DNA from: an uncultured Spirochaetales bacterium
GTDB taxonomy: Bacteria > Spirochaetota > Spirochaetia > Sphaerochaetales > Sphaerochaetaceae
Direction of reading: 5' to 3'
NCBI GenBank assembly: GCA_949282255.1
Contig: CASDPA010000001.1
Span: 124,001-188,000 of the forward strand
DNA: 64,000 bases
The translations under genes and the position numbers were made by a program. The notes under the pieces are model-generated. The model saw nothing but the letters and a program-made list of their open reading frames with translations. It did not search any database and was not told the origin of the DNA. Below, in pieces: positions 34,665 through 43,245 of the stretch (position 1 is the stretch's first letter; the number at the start of each line of letters is the position of its first letter).

Positions 34665-35987
34665 TCACGATAATTGTCCACAGACCGGAAGAGAAATGGA
34701 TACACTGAAAGAACCATCTTTCGAAGTAAAATCGAACATGCCCTTATGATATCCGATTATCCTGCGGCATGTGTTAAGACCAATACCGGTACTTCGTGGA
34801 CCCTTCGGAGAAGCTGCGATGCGGTTTTCAACATATAAACGCACCATATCCCCTTCTCTTTTATATGAAATATAAACCGGATACGCGCAATCGGCATATT
34901 TTTCTATATTTGAACAGATATTATCGAAAGCCCTGATCATAAGCGGCATGTCCAAATATATTCTGCATGAAAGAGAACAAAAAGAACATTCGACGTCAAA
35001 ACCATTACTCTTTAAAGAAAACGACGCCTCTTTCCAATACTGTTCGAAAAAACCATCGGCATCGGTACCTGTCAGTTCAAGAGGCTCCCAGCCGGAGGAA
35101 TAAACCAAAAGATATTCAAAAAGCTTATCGGCCATAGCTTTGATCGTATACGTCTTCTCAAGACTTCTTTTGACGAAATAACCCGCCTGTTCCTGGCTTT
35201 CATATTTATGGCCGTCCAAAAGTTCCAAATAAACGAGCAAAGATGTCAGCGGAGTCCTCAAATCATGGGACAGCGCAGTAACCAATTCGGAATTCTCCAT
35301 CCTGATTTTATCCTCTGCCATCTGATGGGCGACGACAGCTTTACGCAATTGCTCAATACCGTTTGCAAGTTCTCCAAGCTCATCGTTTCCTTTAACTCCA
35401 ACCTGATAATCAAGATCACCCCCGGCAAGTATGTCGAGATCCTTTTTTAATTTTTCTATGTATTTGAGCTTATAATTCACAAAAAGAATGAAACAAATAT
35501 AGAATGCCACGAAAGAAAAGAACCCTGAAATGACTATGGTCCAATAATAATAGGCATCTCCGGAATAATAATATAAAAAAGCGCTTAAAACCGTGCCATC
35601 GTTCAAAATAAGATCATGCCGGTTTTCCTCATCCTCCAGGGATGGATCATATAGTGTCGGATTGAGTTTTATCCATGATTTCAGAACGGATTCATATACT
35701 ATTCTGTCTCCAAGATATATCGAGAGATAAACACGATCCCCCCTGCTGCACCATATGTCCAACGGCCTAAGATTAGAAATCGACACATCCTCGTCAAAGA
35801 CAAAAAGCTGGAGGTCGTTAAAATATTTATCCCCCATGCTGTCCATAAACTTAAACCCATATACCGTACGATCCAGAATTTCATTTCCAACAAACAAAAA
35901 AACGAAAAAGACAAATGCGGCGACAAGGGTTGAAACGGCGATTCCTATAAGAAGTTTCACTTTCAGCCTGATCCGGCGTTCACCCAA
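34665..35987 (-). CDS. Sensor histidine kinase of OmpR-type system
   Basis: A 440-residue membrane kinase. Membrane helix one is VKLLIGIAVSTLVAAFVFFV; an external domain of about 110 residues follows; helix two is YYYWTIVISGFFSFVAFYIC. Then come a HAMP segment (LAGGDLDYQVGVKGNDELGELAN), the H-box VTALSHDLRTPLTSLLVYLE near residue 240, and an ATPase domain with N-box FDNICSNIEKYAD and a G2-like STGIGLNTCRRI. No DxGxG (G1) motif is evident, so its ATPase site is reduced. No ATG fits: a TTG at 35987, behind AGGGGG, overlaps the regulator gene by eight bases. Confidence 0.88.
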   Translation of the reverse strand: MGERRIRLKVKLLIGIAVSTLVAAFVFFVFLFVGNEILDRTVYGFKFMDSMGDKYFNDLQLFVFDEDVSISNLRPLDIWCSRGDRVYLSIYLGDRIVYESVLKSWIKLNPTLYDPSLEDEENRHDLILNDGTVLSAFLYYYSGDAYYYWTIVISGFFSFVAFYICFILFVNYKLKYIEKLKKDLDILAGGDLDYQVGVKGNDELGELANGIEQLRKAVVAHQMAEDKIRMENSELVTALSHDLRTPLTSLLVYLELLDGHKYESQEQAGYFVKRSLEKTYTIKAMADKLFEYLLVYSSGWEPLELTGTDADGFFEQYWKEASFSLKSNGFDVECSFCSLSCRIYLDMPLMIRAFDNICSNIEKYADCAYPVYISYKREGDMVRLYVENRIAASPKGPRSTGIGLNTCRRIIGYHKGMFDFTSKDGSFSVSISLPVCGQLS

Positions 35988-36675
35988 CTTTATACCCCCT
36001 GCCCCAAACGTTTTGAATGATCCTGCTGTTCTGATTATCATCCCCAAGCTTTCTTCTTATATTCCGTATATGTACCATGACCGTATTGTTGCAGCTGTAA
36101 AAAAACGGTTCGTTCCATACGCTCTCATAAATATTCTGGATGGAAAAGACTTTTTGGGGATGAGACGCCAAAAGAAGAAGTATGCGATATTCTATATCTG
36201 TTAGGACCACATCGACACCTGCCTGCTTTACGATACACTGCACAGGATCGATTTCAACATCTCCGCCGATTACGATCGTCTTATCGGATTCGCTTTTTTT
36301 AGCACCATACTCGTAATACCTTCTCAATAAAGCTTTTACTCTGGAGATTATTTCACTGCATGAAAACGGCTTTACCAAATAATCATCACCACCAACGGAA
36401 AATCCTAAAGTCTTATCCGAGTCTTGTGATTTCGCAGTAAGAAAGAGAATCGGTACGGCCGAACGCTTACGTATTTCCGAACAAACTCCATATCCGCCGA
36501 GACCGGGCATCATTACATCCAAAATCACTAGATCTATGGATTCATCCATAAGACGCAGCACTTCCGTTCCTTCCGAGGCCTCGACTACCTCGTAGCCCTC
36601 GCTTTTCAAAAGAAGGCGCAGCACTTCTCTTATCTCGGGATCATCATCTGCAAAAAGTATTTTCCGGGGGTTCAA
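35980..36675 (-). CDS. OmpR/PhoB-family response regulator
   Basis: A 231-residue two-component regulator. Receiver domain 1-118: ILFADDDPEIREVL, phospho-Asp in LVILDVMMPGLGG, Thr in ILFLTAK and Lys in DYLVKPFS. Winged-helix DNA-binding domain about 130-231: VLTDIEYRILLLLASHP, NNTVMVHIRNIRRKLGDD and WGRGYKVG. The start is a TTG at 36675, five bases from GGGAGG. The kinase gene follows with an eight-base overlap. It is divergent from the TVP38-pssA-psd genes, with an inverted repeat in between, so it may control phospholipid synthesis; the sensed signal is unknown. Confidence 0.93.
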   Translation of the reverse strand: MNPRKILFADDDPEIREVLRLLLKSEGYEVVEASEGTEVLRLMDESIDLVILDVMMPGLGGYGVCSEIRKRSAVPILFLTAKSQDSDKTLGFSVGGDDYLVKPFSCSEIISRVKALLRRYYEYGAKKSESDKTIVIGGDVEIDPVQCIVKQAGVDVVLTDIEYRILLLLASHPQKVFSIQNIYESVWNEPFFYSCNNTVMVHIRNIRRKLGDDNQNSRIIQNVWGRGYKVG

Positions 36676-36753
36676 AACAGCCTCCCAACAATTATTTTTG
36701 ATAATTATAAACCGACAAAAAAACGTTGTACAGAAAAGGGATTTGGATTTCAG

Positions 36754-36790
36754 ATTTCTTAAGATTTGTCATTACCGGATATTAAGAAAT
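36754..36790. repeat. Inverted repeat in divergent control region
   Basis: ATTTCTTAA (36754-36762) and TTAAGAAAT (36782-36790) are perfect nine-base inverted arms 19 bases apart, between the response regulator gene and the TVP38 gene. It may be a binding site for the adjacent OmpR-type regulator. The right arm overlaps the first ATG of the TVP38 frame. Confidence 0.45.
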
Positions 36791-37433
36791 GCCTGATAAA
36801 GTCATAAAAAAAAGAAAAGGGCAGCGGAAAACTATGGAAAAAGGTGTTGATTCCATCGACCAAAAAGGTACAGGCATTAAAAACGGACTTACCATATTGC
36901 TTATCTTACTGCTGCTCTTTTCTTCCATATTCCTGTTAAAAGCTTATTTTTCAGGCGATTTCGATTCTGCGGAAAGTCTCAGGGCCTATATCAGCCACTT
37001 CGGCCTATTTGCACCTTTTATTTTGGTACTGATTCAGATAATCCAGGTGATACTCCCCATACTGCCTGGATTTCTGGGCTGTATCGTCGGGGCCGGAATG
37101 TTTGGTGTTTTCGGTGGTTTCATATACAATTACATAGGTATAAGCGCAGGATCGATCATCGCCTTTTTTCTTGCAAGAAGATTTGGTTCATCGTTCGTAA
37201 AGAAGATGATTCCAAAAAAGAAATACAGCTCCTATGTCGATTGGGTGAACACTAAGAAGAGCTATACCGTCTTTTTGTTTCTTGCAATACTGCTACCTCT
37301 CGCTCCCGACGATTTCCTCTGCTATTTCTCCGGGCTGACAGGAATGAAAGCCAGCAAGTTCATCTGGATCATCATAATCGCAAAACCATGGTGCATATTA
37401 GCATACAGCATCATATTTGGATATTTAATTTAA
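36789..37433 (+). CDS. TVP38/TMEM64 (DedA-like) family membrane protein
   Basis: A 214-residue integral membrane protein. After a basic N-terminus come five or six hydrophobic segments with the family signature LPGFLGCIVGAGMFGVFGGF (about residues 95-114), IGISAGSIIAFFLARRFG and PDDFLCYFSGLTGM. VTT-domain proteins of this kind act as lipid scramblases or phospholipid transporters in cases studied. It is followed 12 bases later by pssA and psd, which fits a lipid role. The first ATG has no ribosome site and sits in an inverted repeat; the next ATG at 36834 would give 199 residues and may be the true start. Confidence 0.9.
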   Translation: MPDKVIKKRKGQRKTMEKGVDSIDQKGTGIKNGLTILLILLLLFSSIFLLKAYFSGDFDSAESLRAYISHFGLFAPFILVLIQIIQVILPILPGFLGCIVGAGMFGVFGGFIYNYIGISAGSIIAFFLARRFGSSFVKKMIPKKKYSSYVDWVNTKKSYTVFLFLAILLPLAPDDFLCYFSGLTGMKASKFIWIIIIAKPWCILAYSIIFGYLI

Positions 37434-37445
37434 GGAGGCTGAGGA

Positions 37446-38066
37446 ATGCTGGGTTTTTACAATTACACGGTGGTACTTACATACATGGGTATGTTGATTT
37501 CATTTCTTGGAATAACATCCGCATTAAATGATGGTATATATCTTTCATTGGTATGTTTGATGCTCTCAGGAGTCTGCGACATGTTCGATGGCAAGATAGC
37601 TTCCACGATGGACAGAAACAGCAGGGAAAAAAGCTTCGGCATACAAATAGATTCGCTGAGCGATCTGATATGTTTCGGCATGCTGCCTGCGATAATAGTA
37701 TTCAAGATATCGGCTCCAGGAAGGAGTGCCATCTACATATGCTCGCTGTATCTTCTAGCTGCATTGATACGTTTGGCATACTTTAATGTCGAAGAAGAGG
37801 AAAGACAGCGCACTACAACGGACGACCGAAGGGTCTATCTCGGTCTACCGGTGACATCGGTTGCTCTATTTCTGCCGCTTTTTCTCTGCTTCGCCAGCTT
37901 CTTCTCCCTTCCCGGAGATAAAATCGGAAAAGTAGTGCTATCGATCATGGCGATAGCCTTCCTTACACCTTTCCCTCTTAAAAAACCTAAAATACGTGGA
38001 AAAATTGCTCTCATTTTATGCGGCTGCGCCGAACTTTTTCTGATTGTAAAAACGAGGGGATTATGA
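37446..38066 (+). CDS. pssA: CDP-diacylglycerol-serine O-phosphatidyltransferase
   Basis: Makes phosphatidylserine from CDP-diacylglycerol and serine at the inner membrane. The 206-residue protein has about six hydrophobic segments and the CDP-alcohol phosphotransferase motif DMFDGKIAS (near residue 45) followed by FGIQIDSLSD, matching DxxDG...G...D...D. AYFNVEEEERQR and YLGLPVTS are typical of type II PssA. AAGGAGG precedes the ATG. psd overlaps its stop by four bases, so the two steps to phosphatidylethanolamine are made together. Confidence 0.93.
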   Translation: MLGFYNYTVVLTYMGMLISFLGITSALNDGIYLSLVCLMLSGVCDMFDGKIASTMDRNSREKSFGIQIDSLSDLICFGMLPAIIVFKISAPGRSAIYICSLYLLAALIRLAYFNVEEEERQRTTTDDRRVYLGLPVTSVALFLPLFLCFASFFSLPGDKIGKVVLSIMAIAFLTPFPLKKPKIRGKIALILCGCAELFLIVKTRGL

Positions 38067-38893
38067 AGAACGACAAAAGTGTTGAATTCCTATACAAAAC
38101 GGCTATCGGAAGAACGATTATGAGGATAATGCTGAAAACACATATGGACCGCATCGCCGTGGCATATCTCAAATCACCGTTCTCAAAACCGATGATTGAA
38201 AAATATGTCAAAAAGCATAATATCCGGATGGAAGAGTTCAAAAAATCGGATTTCCATTCCTTCAGAGACTTCTTTGCAAGAAAAAGAAACAGTATCACAT
38301 TCGATAGAGATCCCGAACATCTGATCAGTCCCTGCGACGGTTTTTTAAGCGAATATGAAATAAACAGAGACAGTATTTTTCATATAAAAGGGTCATATTA
38401 TTCGGTCAAGGATCTAATAAAATATGAAACGCTCGCAGATGAATACCAAAACGGTATATGCCTCATATTCCGTTTATGCGCCTCTGATTATCATCATTAT
38501 TGCCATATAGACGACGGCTACCAAGGAAAAAACCACTACATTCCCGGGGGCTTGCACAGCGTACAGCCCGCTGCATTTGAAAAATACCCCATATTTAAAA
38601 CAAATAGACGCACATGGACGCTGATGGCTACGGAAAACTTCGGTCCCGTAGTACAGATCAATATAGGAGCGTTCGTCGTAGGCGGAATAGTAAACCTTAA
38701 AGAGAACTCACGATTTTCAAAAGGGGATGAGATGGGATATTTCGATCTTGCAGGATCAACAATAGTCCTTTTATTCCAGAATGGAAGAATATCCCTATGC
38801 GAAAAACTTTTATCAGACCTCAAAAAGCATAAGGAGGTACGTGTAAATCAGGGAATGTGGATAGGCGTTTCCAAAAATATAAAAACACGATAA
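38063..38893 (+). CDS. psd: Phosphatidylserine decarboxylase
   Basis: Converts phosphatidylserine to phosphatidylethanolamine. The 276-residue proenzyme shows FRDFFARKRN, ISPCDGFLSEYE, LCASDYHHYCHIDDG with catalytic His, and the self-cleavage site in YFDLAGSTIVLLF near residue 235, where cleavage between Gly and Ser makes the pyruvoyl group. The site reads AGST rather than the usual LGST. The ATG at 38063 overlaps the pssA stop (ATGA). Its length and sequence fit the clostridial type II Psd group. Confidence 0.94.
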   Translation: MKNDKSVEFLYKTAIGRTIMRIMLKTHMDRIAVAYLKSPFSKPMIEKYVKKHNIRMEEFKKSDFHSFRDFFARKRNSITFDRDPEHLISPCDGFLSEYEINRDSIFHIKGSYYSVKDLIKYETLADEYQNGICLIFRLCASDYHHYCHIDDGYQGKNHYIPGGLHSVQPAAFEKYPIFKTNRRTWTLMATENFGPVVQINIGAFVVGGIVNLKENSRFSKGDEMGYFDLAGSTIVLLFQNGRISLCEKLLSDLKKHKEVRVNQGMWIGVSKNIKTR

Positions 38894-38917
38894 AAATTAT
38901 TTTTTTACTTTTACCTC

Positions 38918-38961
38918 TTGATTACTTCCTCTTCTTTCTATATTGTTAGATTATACTAACA
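38918..38961 (+). promoter_or_regulatory. Promoter with metal-repressor-like palindrome before DUF3793 gene
   Basis: TTGATT (38918-38923), 17-base spacer, TATTGT (38941-38946). TGTTAG-ATTATA-CTAACA (38944-38961) is a perfect palindrome starting in the minus-10 box, where a repressor would block transcription. Confidence 0.5.
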
Positions 38962-39038
38962 TATGCTTCTTGTTTTAGCTCTGTTTCTCTTTATTTGAAC
39001 AAAAAATATAAGAATGAGCAAAAAAACAAAGTATTAAG

Positions 39039-39056
39039 TTAGTTTAATCAAACTAA
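39039..39056 (+). promoter_or_regulatory. DtxR/IdeR-like palindrome before DUF3793 gene
   Basis: TTAGTTT-AATC-AAACTAA is an exact inverted repeat directly before the ribosome site of the DUF3793 gene. It resembles the TTAGG...CCTAA boxes of DtxR/IdeR iron repressors and shares TTAG/CTAA arms with the upstream palindrome at 38944-38961. Confidence 0.5.
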
Positions 39057-39069
39057 ATAAGGAGTAAAG

Positions 39070-39606
39070 ATGTCCTTTGAAGAGTTGCTTGTCTTACATG
39101 CTTCCCCTACTCTTGCAGGGATGAAATGCGCATCGCTCATATGCCTTAAGAATTTTGACGGACAGATGTCCGAAGCGGCGGAAAAACTTCTTGAAAAAGG
39201 GATCATGTTCCTTAAGCTTATGGGGAAAAACGGATGTCCCCTTTTATTGGTGTACCGTATGAATAAACTTGAGCAGGCCCTTAACGACGAGACAGCAAAA
39301 AAGATTCTGTCCGACCTAGGATATTTTGGTAATTTATCAAATAAGCTGGATCGTTTGAAAAACAGGTTTCTGGAAAGCTCCTGTCCTCATGAGGTGGGAC
39401 TGTTTTTAGGCTATCCAAGTCACGACGTCCTCTCCTTTATAAAAAACGAAGGGCGCGGATTTATATGTTCAGGACATTGGAAGGTATACCATGCCGAGCA
39501 AGAGGCAAAAAAGACATTCAGGAAATTCAGTATTTGCAGACAAAAATACTGCTTCATGCTTAAAAACGGAATAGAAATATCCAGGCTGTGCGTAACAACG
39601 GTCTGA
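39070..39606 (+). CDS. DUF3793 family protein
   Basis: A 178-residue cytoplasmic protein of a family I recognise from its beginning LHASPTLAGMKCASLICL, the middle LLVYRMNKLEQAL, and HEVGLFLGYPSHDVLSFI and CSGHWKVYHAEQEA near the end. It has nine cysteines. The family has no known activity; in anaerobes it commonly neighbours flavodoxin and ferrous-iron uptake genes. AAGGAG precedes the ATG, and the flavodoxin gene follows 10 bases downstream. Two iron-repressor-like palindromes lie upstream, so expression in iron shortage is likely. Confidence 0.88.
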   Translation: MSFEELLVLHASPTLAGMKCASLICLKNFDGQMSEAAEKLLEKGIMFLKLMGKNGCPLLLVYRMNKLEQALNDETAKKILSDLGYFGNLSNKLDRLKNRFLESSCPHEVGLFLGYPSHDVLSFIKNEGRGFICSGHWKVYHAEQEAKKTFRKFSICRQKYCFMLKNGIEISRLCVTTV

Positions 39607-39616
39607 GGAGGATAAA

Positions 39617-40033
39617 ATGAAGAGAATCGCAATCGTTTATTATTCCGCGACAGGTAACACCGAAGCCATGGCGGATATCATCAAGACCACGCTCCAAGGA
39701 AAAGCTGATGTGGACACATTCACCTGCGACAACTTTTCTCCAGAGATGGTAAAAGATTATGAAGCCATTGCTTTTGGTTGTCCGGCGATGGGGGACGAGG
39801 TTTTGGAGGAGGATAGCTTCGAGCCCATGTTTACAAGCGTGGAGCCCATGCTGGAGAAAAAGACGACGGCACTGTTCGGATCCTATGGATGGGGTGACGG
39901 CGAATGGATGCGCAATTGGAAGGAACGAGCCGAAAACGACGGGGCTGTTCTAGTTTCCTCCGTCATATGCCAGGACGCTCCTGACGAGGTGGCGAAAGCA
40001 GAGCTGGAAACTTTGGCAAACGCCCTCTTATAA
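39617..40033 (+). CDS. Flavodoxin
   Basis: A 138-residue FMN electron carrier that can replace ferredoxin under iron limitation. The phosphate-binding loop is YYSATGNTEAMA near residues 8-19; flavin-stacking regions are FGCPAMGDEVLEE and LFGSYGWGDGEWM. AGGAGG precedes the ATG. It is the second gene after the DUF3793 gene and ends at a strong terminator. The iron-responsive role is inferred from the palindromes upstream. Confidence 0.96.
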   Translation: MKRIAIVYYSATGNTEAMADIIKTTLQGKADVDTFTCDNFSPEMVKDYEAIAFGCPAMGDEVLEEDSFEPMFTSVEPMLEKKTTALFGSYGWGDGEWMRNWKERAENDGAVLVSSVICQDAPDEVAKAELETLANALL

Positions 40034-40059
40034 AAAATCATAAATGTCTGCCAAGATTT

Positions 40060-40092
40060 GAAATACCAGGTCCCTGGTATTTCTTTTTTTTT
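40060..40092 (+). terminator. Terminator of DUF3793-flavodoxin operon
   Basis: GAAATACCAGG and CCTGGTATTTC form an eleven-base inverted repeat followed by nine T residues. Confidence 0.93.
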
Positions 40093-40110
40093 CATATTCC
40101 AACGCCGTCA

Positions 40111-40139
40111 AAATAAAAAACGGAGGGTCTCCCCTCCGT
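40111..40139 (-). terminator. Terminator of the galacto-N-biose operon
   Basis: ACGGAGGG and CCCTCCGT form an eight-bp stem; on the minus strand it continues TTTTTTATTT. Confidence 0.92.
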
Positions 40140-40156
40140 CCGAAAAATCGACGACA

Positions 40157-42319
40157 TCATATCTTGAACCATAATATTTCATTTGCTTCGAGATCAAGAT
40201 CGAAAGATGATCCGTCACCCCGATATACCGTAGTGGACTGTTTTTCATAGGTGTTGTTGACAACACAGTACTTGCCGTTCTTCACATAAGCATGCACTTC
40301 CACATTATAGTTGGTACTGAACCAGATTTTGATCTCCGCTTCGGAATTACCCGCCCATAGAACAGATCTGTAGAGAATCCTATTGTTCTCAAACGTATAA
40401 GGAAGTCCGCTGATATAGACGCATCGGCCTTTTCCATATTCATTGACCGCCATTTGCACTTCCTTGTTTCTCTGTACGAGCACCGTGGCCCCATCCAAAG
40501 CATAGATCGATTTCATCCCTTCACCGAAATCAACATCCCCATTCACATCAGCAAGGATGAAGTGATCCCGATGCTCCTGCCAATTGTATTTGTCATAATT
40601 AAGAGTGAATCCGGTCTCCTTCTCAACCCCGAGAGCACCAGCCAATTGGAAGAATCGTCCCTGATTCTGATGGGCAGTCGGCTCTCCGACTCCGATGAAA
40701 CCACCACCATCGTATATAAACGATCTGATTTTCTCGACGATGAAAGGATCAATCCAGTTTTCACCTCCCGTATGTGCAGTATCAGCTCCACCGACATTTA
40801 TTATCACATCAATGTCCTTAAGGATATCGGGATTGCGTCTTATATCGTCAAAGCAGATGAACGACACATCAAACGGCGCACCGGAAAGGGCCTCTATGAT
40901 TCCGGCATAACTGTAATTCTGCTTCTGATAGAGTGCGTGATGAACCATATGGGCACCCCACGAACGGCTCTTACCCCAGCAGTTGAGCACCGCAACCTTT
41001 TTCATACAATACGGTGTGGTTCCCTTTATATTCTCATAAAGCGTCCTGAACTCGTCGCAAACGGATTTGACATAATCGATAAACTCAGGAAAGTCGAGTG
41101 CAAGCTTGAGATATCCGCCATAACCTATCCTGTCGATGGGGCTTCTGAGAATAGCCCTTCGTGCCGTCACCCAGTTCTCCTTCGCCTCTTTCACAGGATT
41201 CCCATGCTCGTTGAAAGTATCGGGGAAGAAATACGGAAGGAACCGCCCTTCCCTATACCTGACCCCTTTTATATCGGAAATCAGACGAAGGGTGCTTCCG
41301 TTTCCCACGCTTCCGACGATAGCATCGATGCCGGTCTTCTCAAAACCATCCACAAACGGTTCGGTGCCGATCCAATGATCGCCAAGGAACATCATCGCCT
41401 CCTTACCGCACTCATGTGTGATGTCGACCATCTCTTTGACCAGAGCCCTTACCTCTTTCATCTGGAAAGCCATGAAATCCCGATATTCTTTGCTTGGTAT
41501 CCTATACTGGTTGTTATGATATCCCTGATCGATTATGAATTCAGGGCGGAATTTATAACCGACCTCTTTTTCAAACTTATCGAGAATATAGGGGCTGACC
41601 GATGCGGAATAGCCATACCAATCCACAAACTTCTCCCTTGCAAGTTCATCGAAAACGAGTGTGAACTGATGGAAGAACGTAGTGAATCTGATGACATCCA
41701 CATAAGGATGTTCGATGATGAACTTTCTGAGCCTCTTCATTGTGAAATCATGTGTCTTCGGCTGTCTCACGTCAAATGTTATCTGATGTTCGACATTCCA
41801 GCCGTTTATGACGGCATTATACATATGAACAGGATCCCAGATGATGAAAGCAAGGAAACTGACCGTATATTCATGGAAAGGTATGGTATGACTTATAGTC
41901 ACCTCGCCGGATTTTTCGTCATAGCTCCAAAACCGTACCGGTACCACCTGCCCCGTAGTCCTGTCGATAACCTCCCACCACCTCTCACGATCTTTCGGAT
42001 TTACCTCAAGCATGTCGGGATAAAGGCCTTTCATAAGTTTTATGGAAAGCTTATCGGAAACCGCGGGATAAAAAGGAGTCATGAGATACATCTGTTGAAT
42101 CTCATCGGGATTGGCTTTCGCCCATGCATTATCCTTTCTTGTCGTATAATACGTAGAATATATCCTTGCATCGGCATCCTTCAGCTCCTGAGGGAAATCG
42201 GTTCCATCACAGTCCCTGATCGCATCAGCTCCCCAATATTTGAGAATCTCCAAGGTTTCCTTTACTATCCCTTCATCGGTCGGGATGGTGACACGCCCAT
42301 GTTTTTTATCTTCACTCAT
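40157..42319 (-). CDS. lnpA: GH112 galacto-N-biose/lacto-N-biose phosphorylase
   Basis: Phosphorolyses Gal-beta-1,3-GalNAc or Gal-beta-1,3-GlcNAc to galactose 1-phosphate and N-acetylhexosamine in the cytoplasm. The 720-residue length fits GH112. The protein begins GRVTIPTDEGIVKETLEILK and has YWGADAIRDCDGTDFP, IYSTYYTTRKDNAWAKAN, the AFIIWDPVHMYNAVINGW and TTFFHQFTLVFDE segments of the barrel, and a glutamine-amidotransferase-like middle domain with VIINVGGADTAHTGGENW and GGFIGVGEPTAHQ. GGAGG lies ten bases before the ATG. It is last in a binding protein-permease-permease-lnpA operon, which should import the disaccharide from mucin or milk-type glycans. Confidence 0.95.
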   Translation of the reverse strand: MSEDKKHGRVTIPTDEGIVKETLEILKYWGADAIRDCDGTDFPQELKDADARIYSTYYTTRKDNAWAKANPDEIQQMYLMTPFYPAVSDKLSIKLMKGLYPDMLEVNPKDRERWWEVIDRTTGQVVPVRFWSYDEKSGEVTISHTIPFHEYTVSFLAFIIWDPVHMYNAVINGWNVEHQITFDVRQPKTHDFTMKRLRKFIIEHPYVDVIRFTTFFHQFTLVFDELAREKFVDWYGYSASVSPYILDKFEKEVGYKFRPEFIIDQGYHNNQYRIPSKEYRDFMAFQMKEVRALVKEMVDITHECGKEAMMFLGDHWIGTEPFVDGFEKTGIDAIVGSVGNGSTLRLISDIKGVRYREGRFLPYFFPDTFNEHGNPVKEAKENWVTARRAILRSPIDRIGYGGYLKLALDFPEFIDYVKSVCDEFRTLYENIKGTTPYCMKKVAVLNCWGKSRSWGAHMVHHALYQKQNYSYAGIIEALSGAPFDVSFICFDDIRRNPDILKDIDVIINVGGADTAHTGGENWIDPFIVEKIRSFIYDGGGFIGVGEPTAHQNQGRFFQLAGALGVEKETGFTLNYDKYNWQEHRDHFILADVNGDVDFGEGMKSIYALDGATVLVQRNKEVQMAVNEYGKGRCVYISGLPYTFENNRILYRSVLWAGNSEAEIKIWFSTNYNVEVHAYVKNGKYCVVNNTYEKQSTTVYRGDGSSFDLDLEANEILWFKI

Positions 42320-42343
42320 AAAATTTTAGCCTCCAAGCGACGG

Positions 42344-43231
42344 TCAACCTTTAAGTCCACCCATCGAGATACCTTTTGTAAGGTTTTTCTGTACGAAGCA
42401 GTATAGGATCAGCACAGGAAGCATGACAAGCACAAGACCTGCGTACATTCTTCCATAATCGGTGGCCGTCCTCGCCTCCTGCATAATGGAAAGGACACCA
42501 ACAGGAAGGGTCCTCTTTTCTGGTGTTATCAGGAAAGTCTGCGATACGAGGTATTCGTTCCAGTATGAAAGGAATTGGAACAATATCACAGTCAGAACGC
42601 TCGGTTTACAAAGGGGGACTATGACCTTCGTCAATATGGTCCAATGACCGCAACCATCGATCTCCGCAGCCTCCTCATATCCTTTCGGCAGGCCTTTAAG
42701 GAACCCTGAAAGAAGATAAACACTGAACGGGACGGAACATACGGCATTTATTATGGCGACTGTCACAAGATTATCGGTAAGAAGAAGACCGTTGCCGAAT
42801 GCAGCTTTGCCAAAATCATTGATCATGAGATATATCGGATAAACGATATAATTGACATTGATAAAAAGTCCGGCCATCATGATCATCTGCAGCACCTTGC
42901 AGCCAGGGAATTTGAACCGTGTCAGAACATAGCTTGTGGGAATGACAAGGAGTATGAGGATTATCATAGCCAATGCGGTCACGAAAACCGAATTGAAAAA
43001 ATAATCTCCCATGCTTGCTCCGACCCACGCGTTGACATAGTTCACAAACTGAGGAACCGCAGGAAGGCTGAACGGAGACTGACGGATCTCCGCGGAAGTC
43101 TTAAGGCTAGAAATAAAAGCCCATAAGACCGGATAAGCGAAAATAATAGTGAAAATCACCAGCACGATATAGCTGAGCCAATTTTCCTTTATGTTTTTCC
43201 ATATCTTGTTTTTTTTCTTTAAATTTTCCAT
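42344..43231 (-). CDS. CUT1 ABC transporter permease (MalG-like) for galacto-N-biose
   Basis: A 295-residue inner-membrane permease with six predicted segments. The EAA loop is GYEEAAEIDGCGHWTILTKV near residue 195 and the protein ends NLTKGISMGGLKG. The ATG at 43231 stands behind GGGAGGGGG; an in-frame TTG 18 bases upstream is less likely. It follows the MalF-like permease by 14 bases and precedes lnpA, so it completes the importer for the substrate of the phosphorylase. Confidence 0.93.
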   Translation of the reverse strand: MENLKKKNKIWKNIKENWLSYIVLVIFTIIFAYPVLWAFISSLKTSAEIRQSPFSLPAVPQFVNYVNAWVGASMGDYFFNSVFVTALAMIILILLVIPTSYVLTRFKFPGCKVLQMIMMAGLFINVNYIVYPIYLMINDFGKAAFGNGLLLTDNLVTVAIINAVCSVPFSVYLLSGFLKGLPKGYEEAAEIDGCGHWTILTKVIVPLCKPSVLTVILFQFLSYWNEYLVSQTFLITPEKRTLPVGVLSIMQEARTATDYGRMYAGLVLVMLPVLILYCFVQKNLTKGISMGGLKG

Positions 43232-43245
43232 TACCCCCTCCCATG

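Noticed and set aside
40454-42406. Long open frame (650 codons) on the plus strand
   Set aside because: It is antisense to the well-supported GH112 gene, has no family resemblance and no ribosome site; its length comes from codon bias of the true gene.
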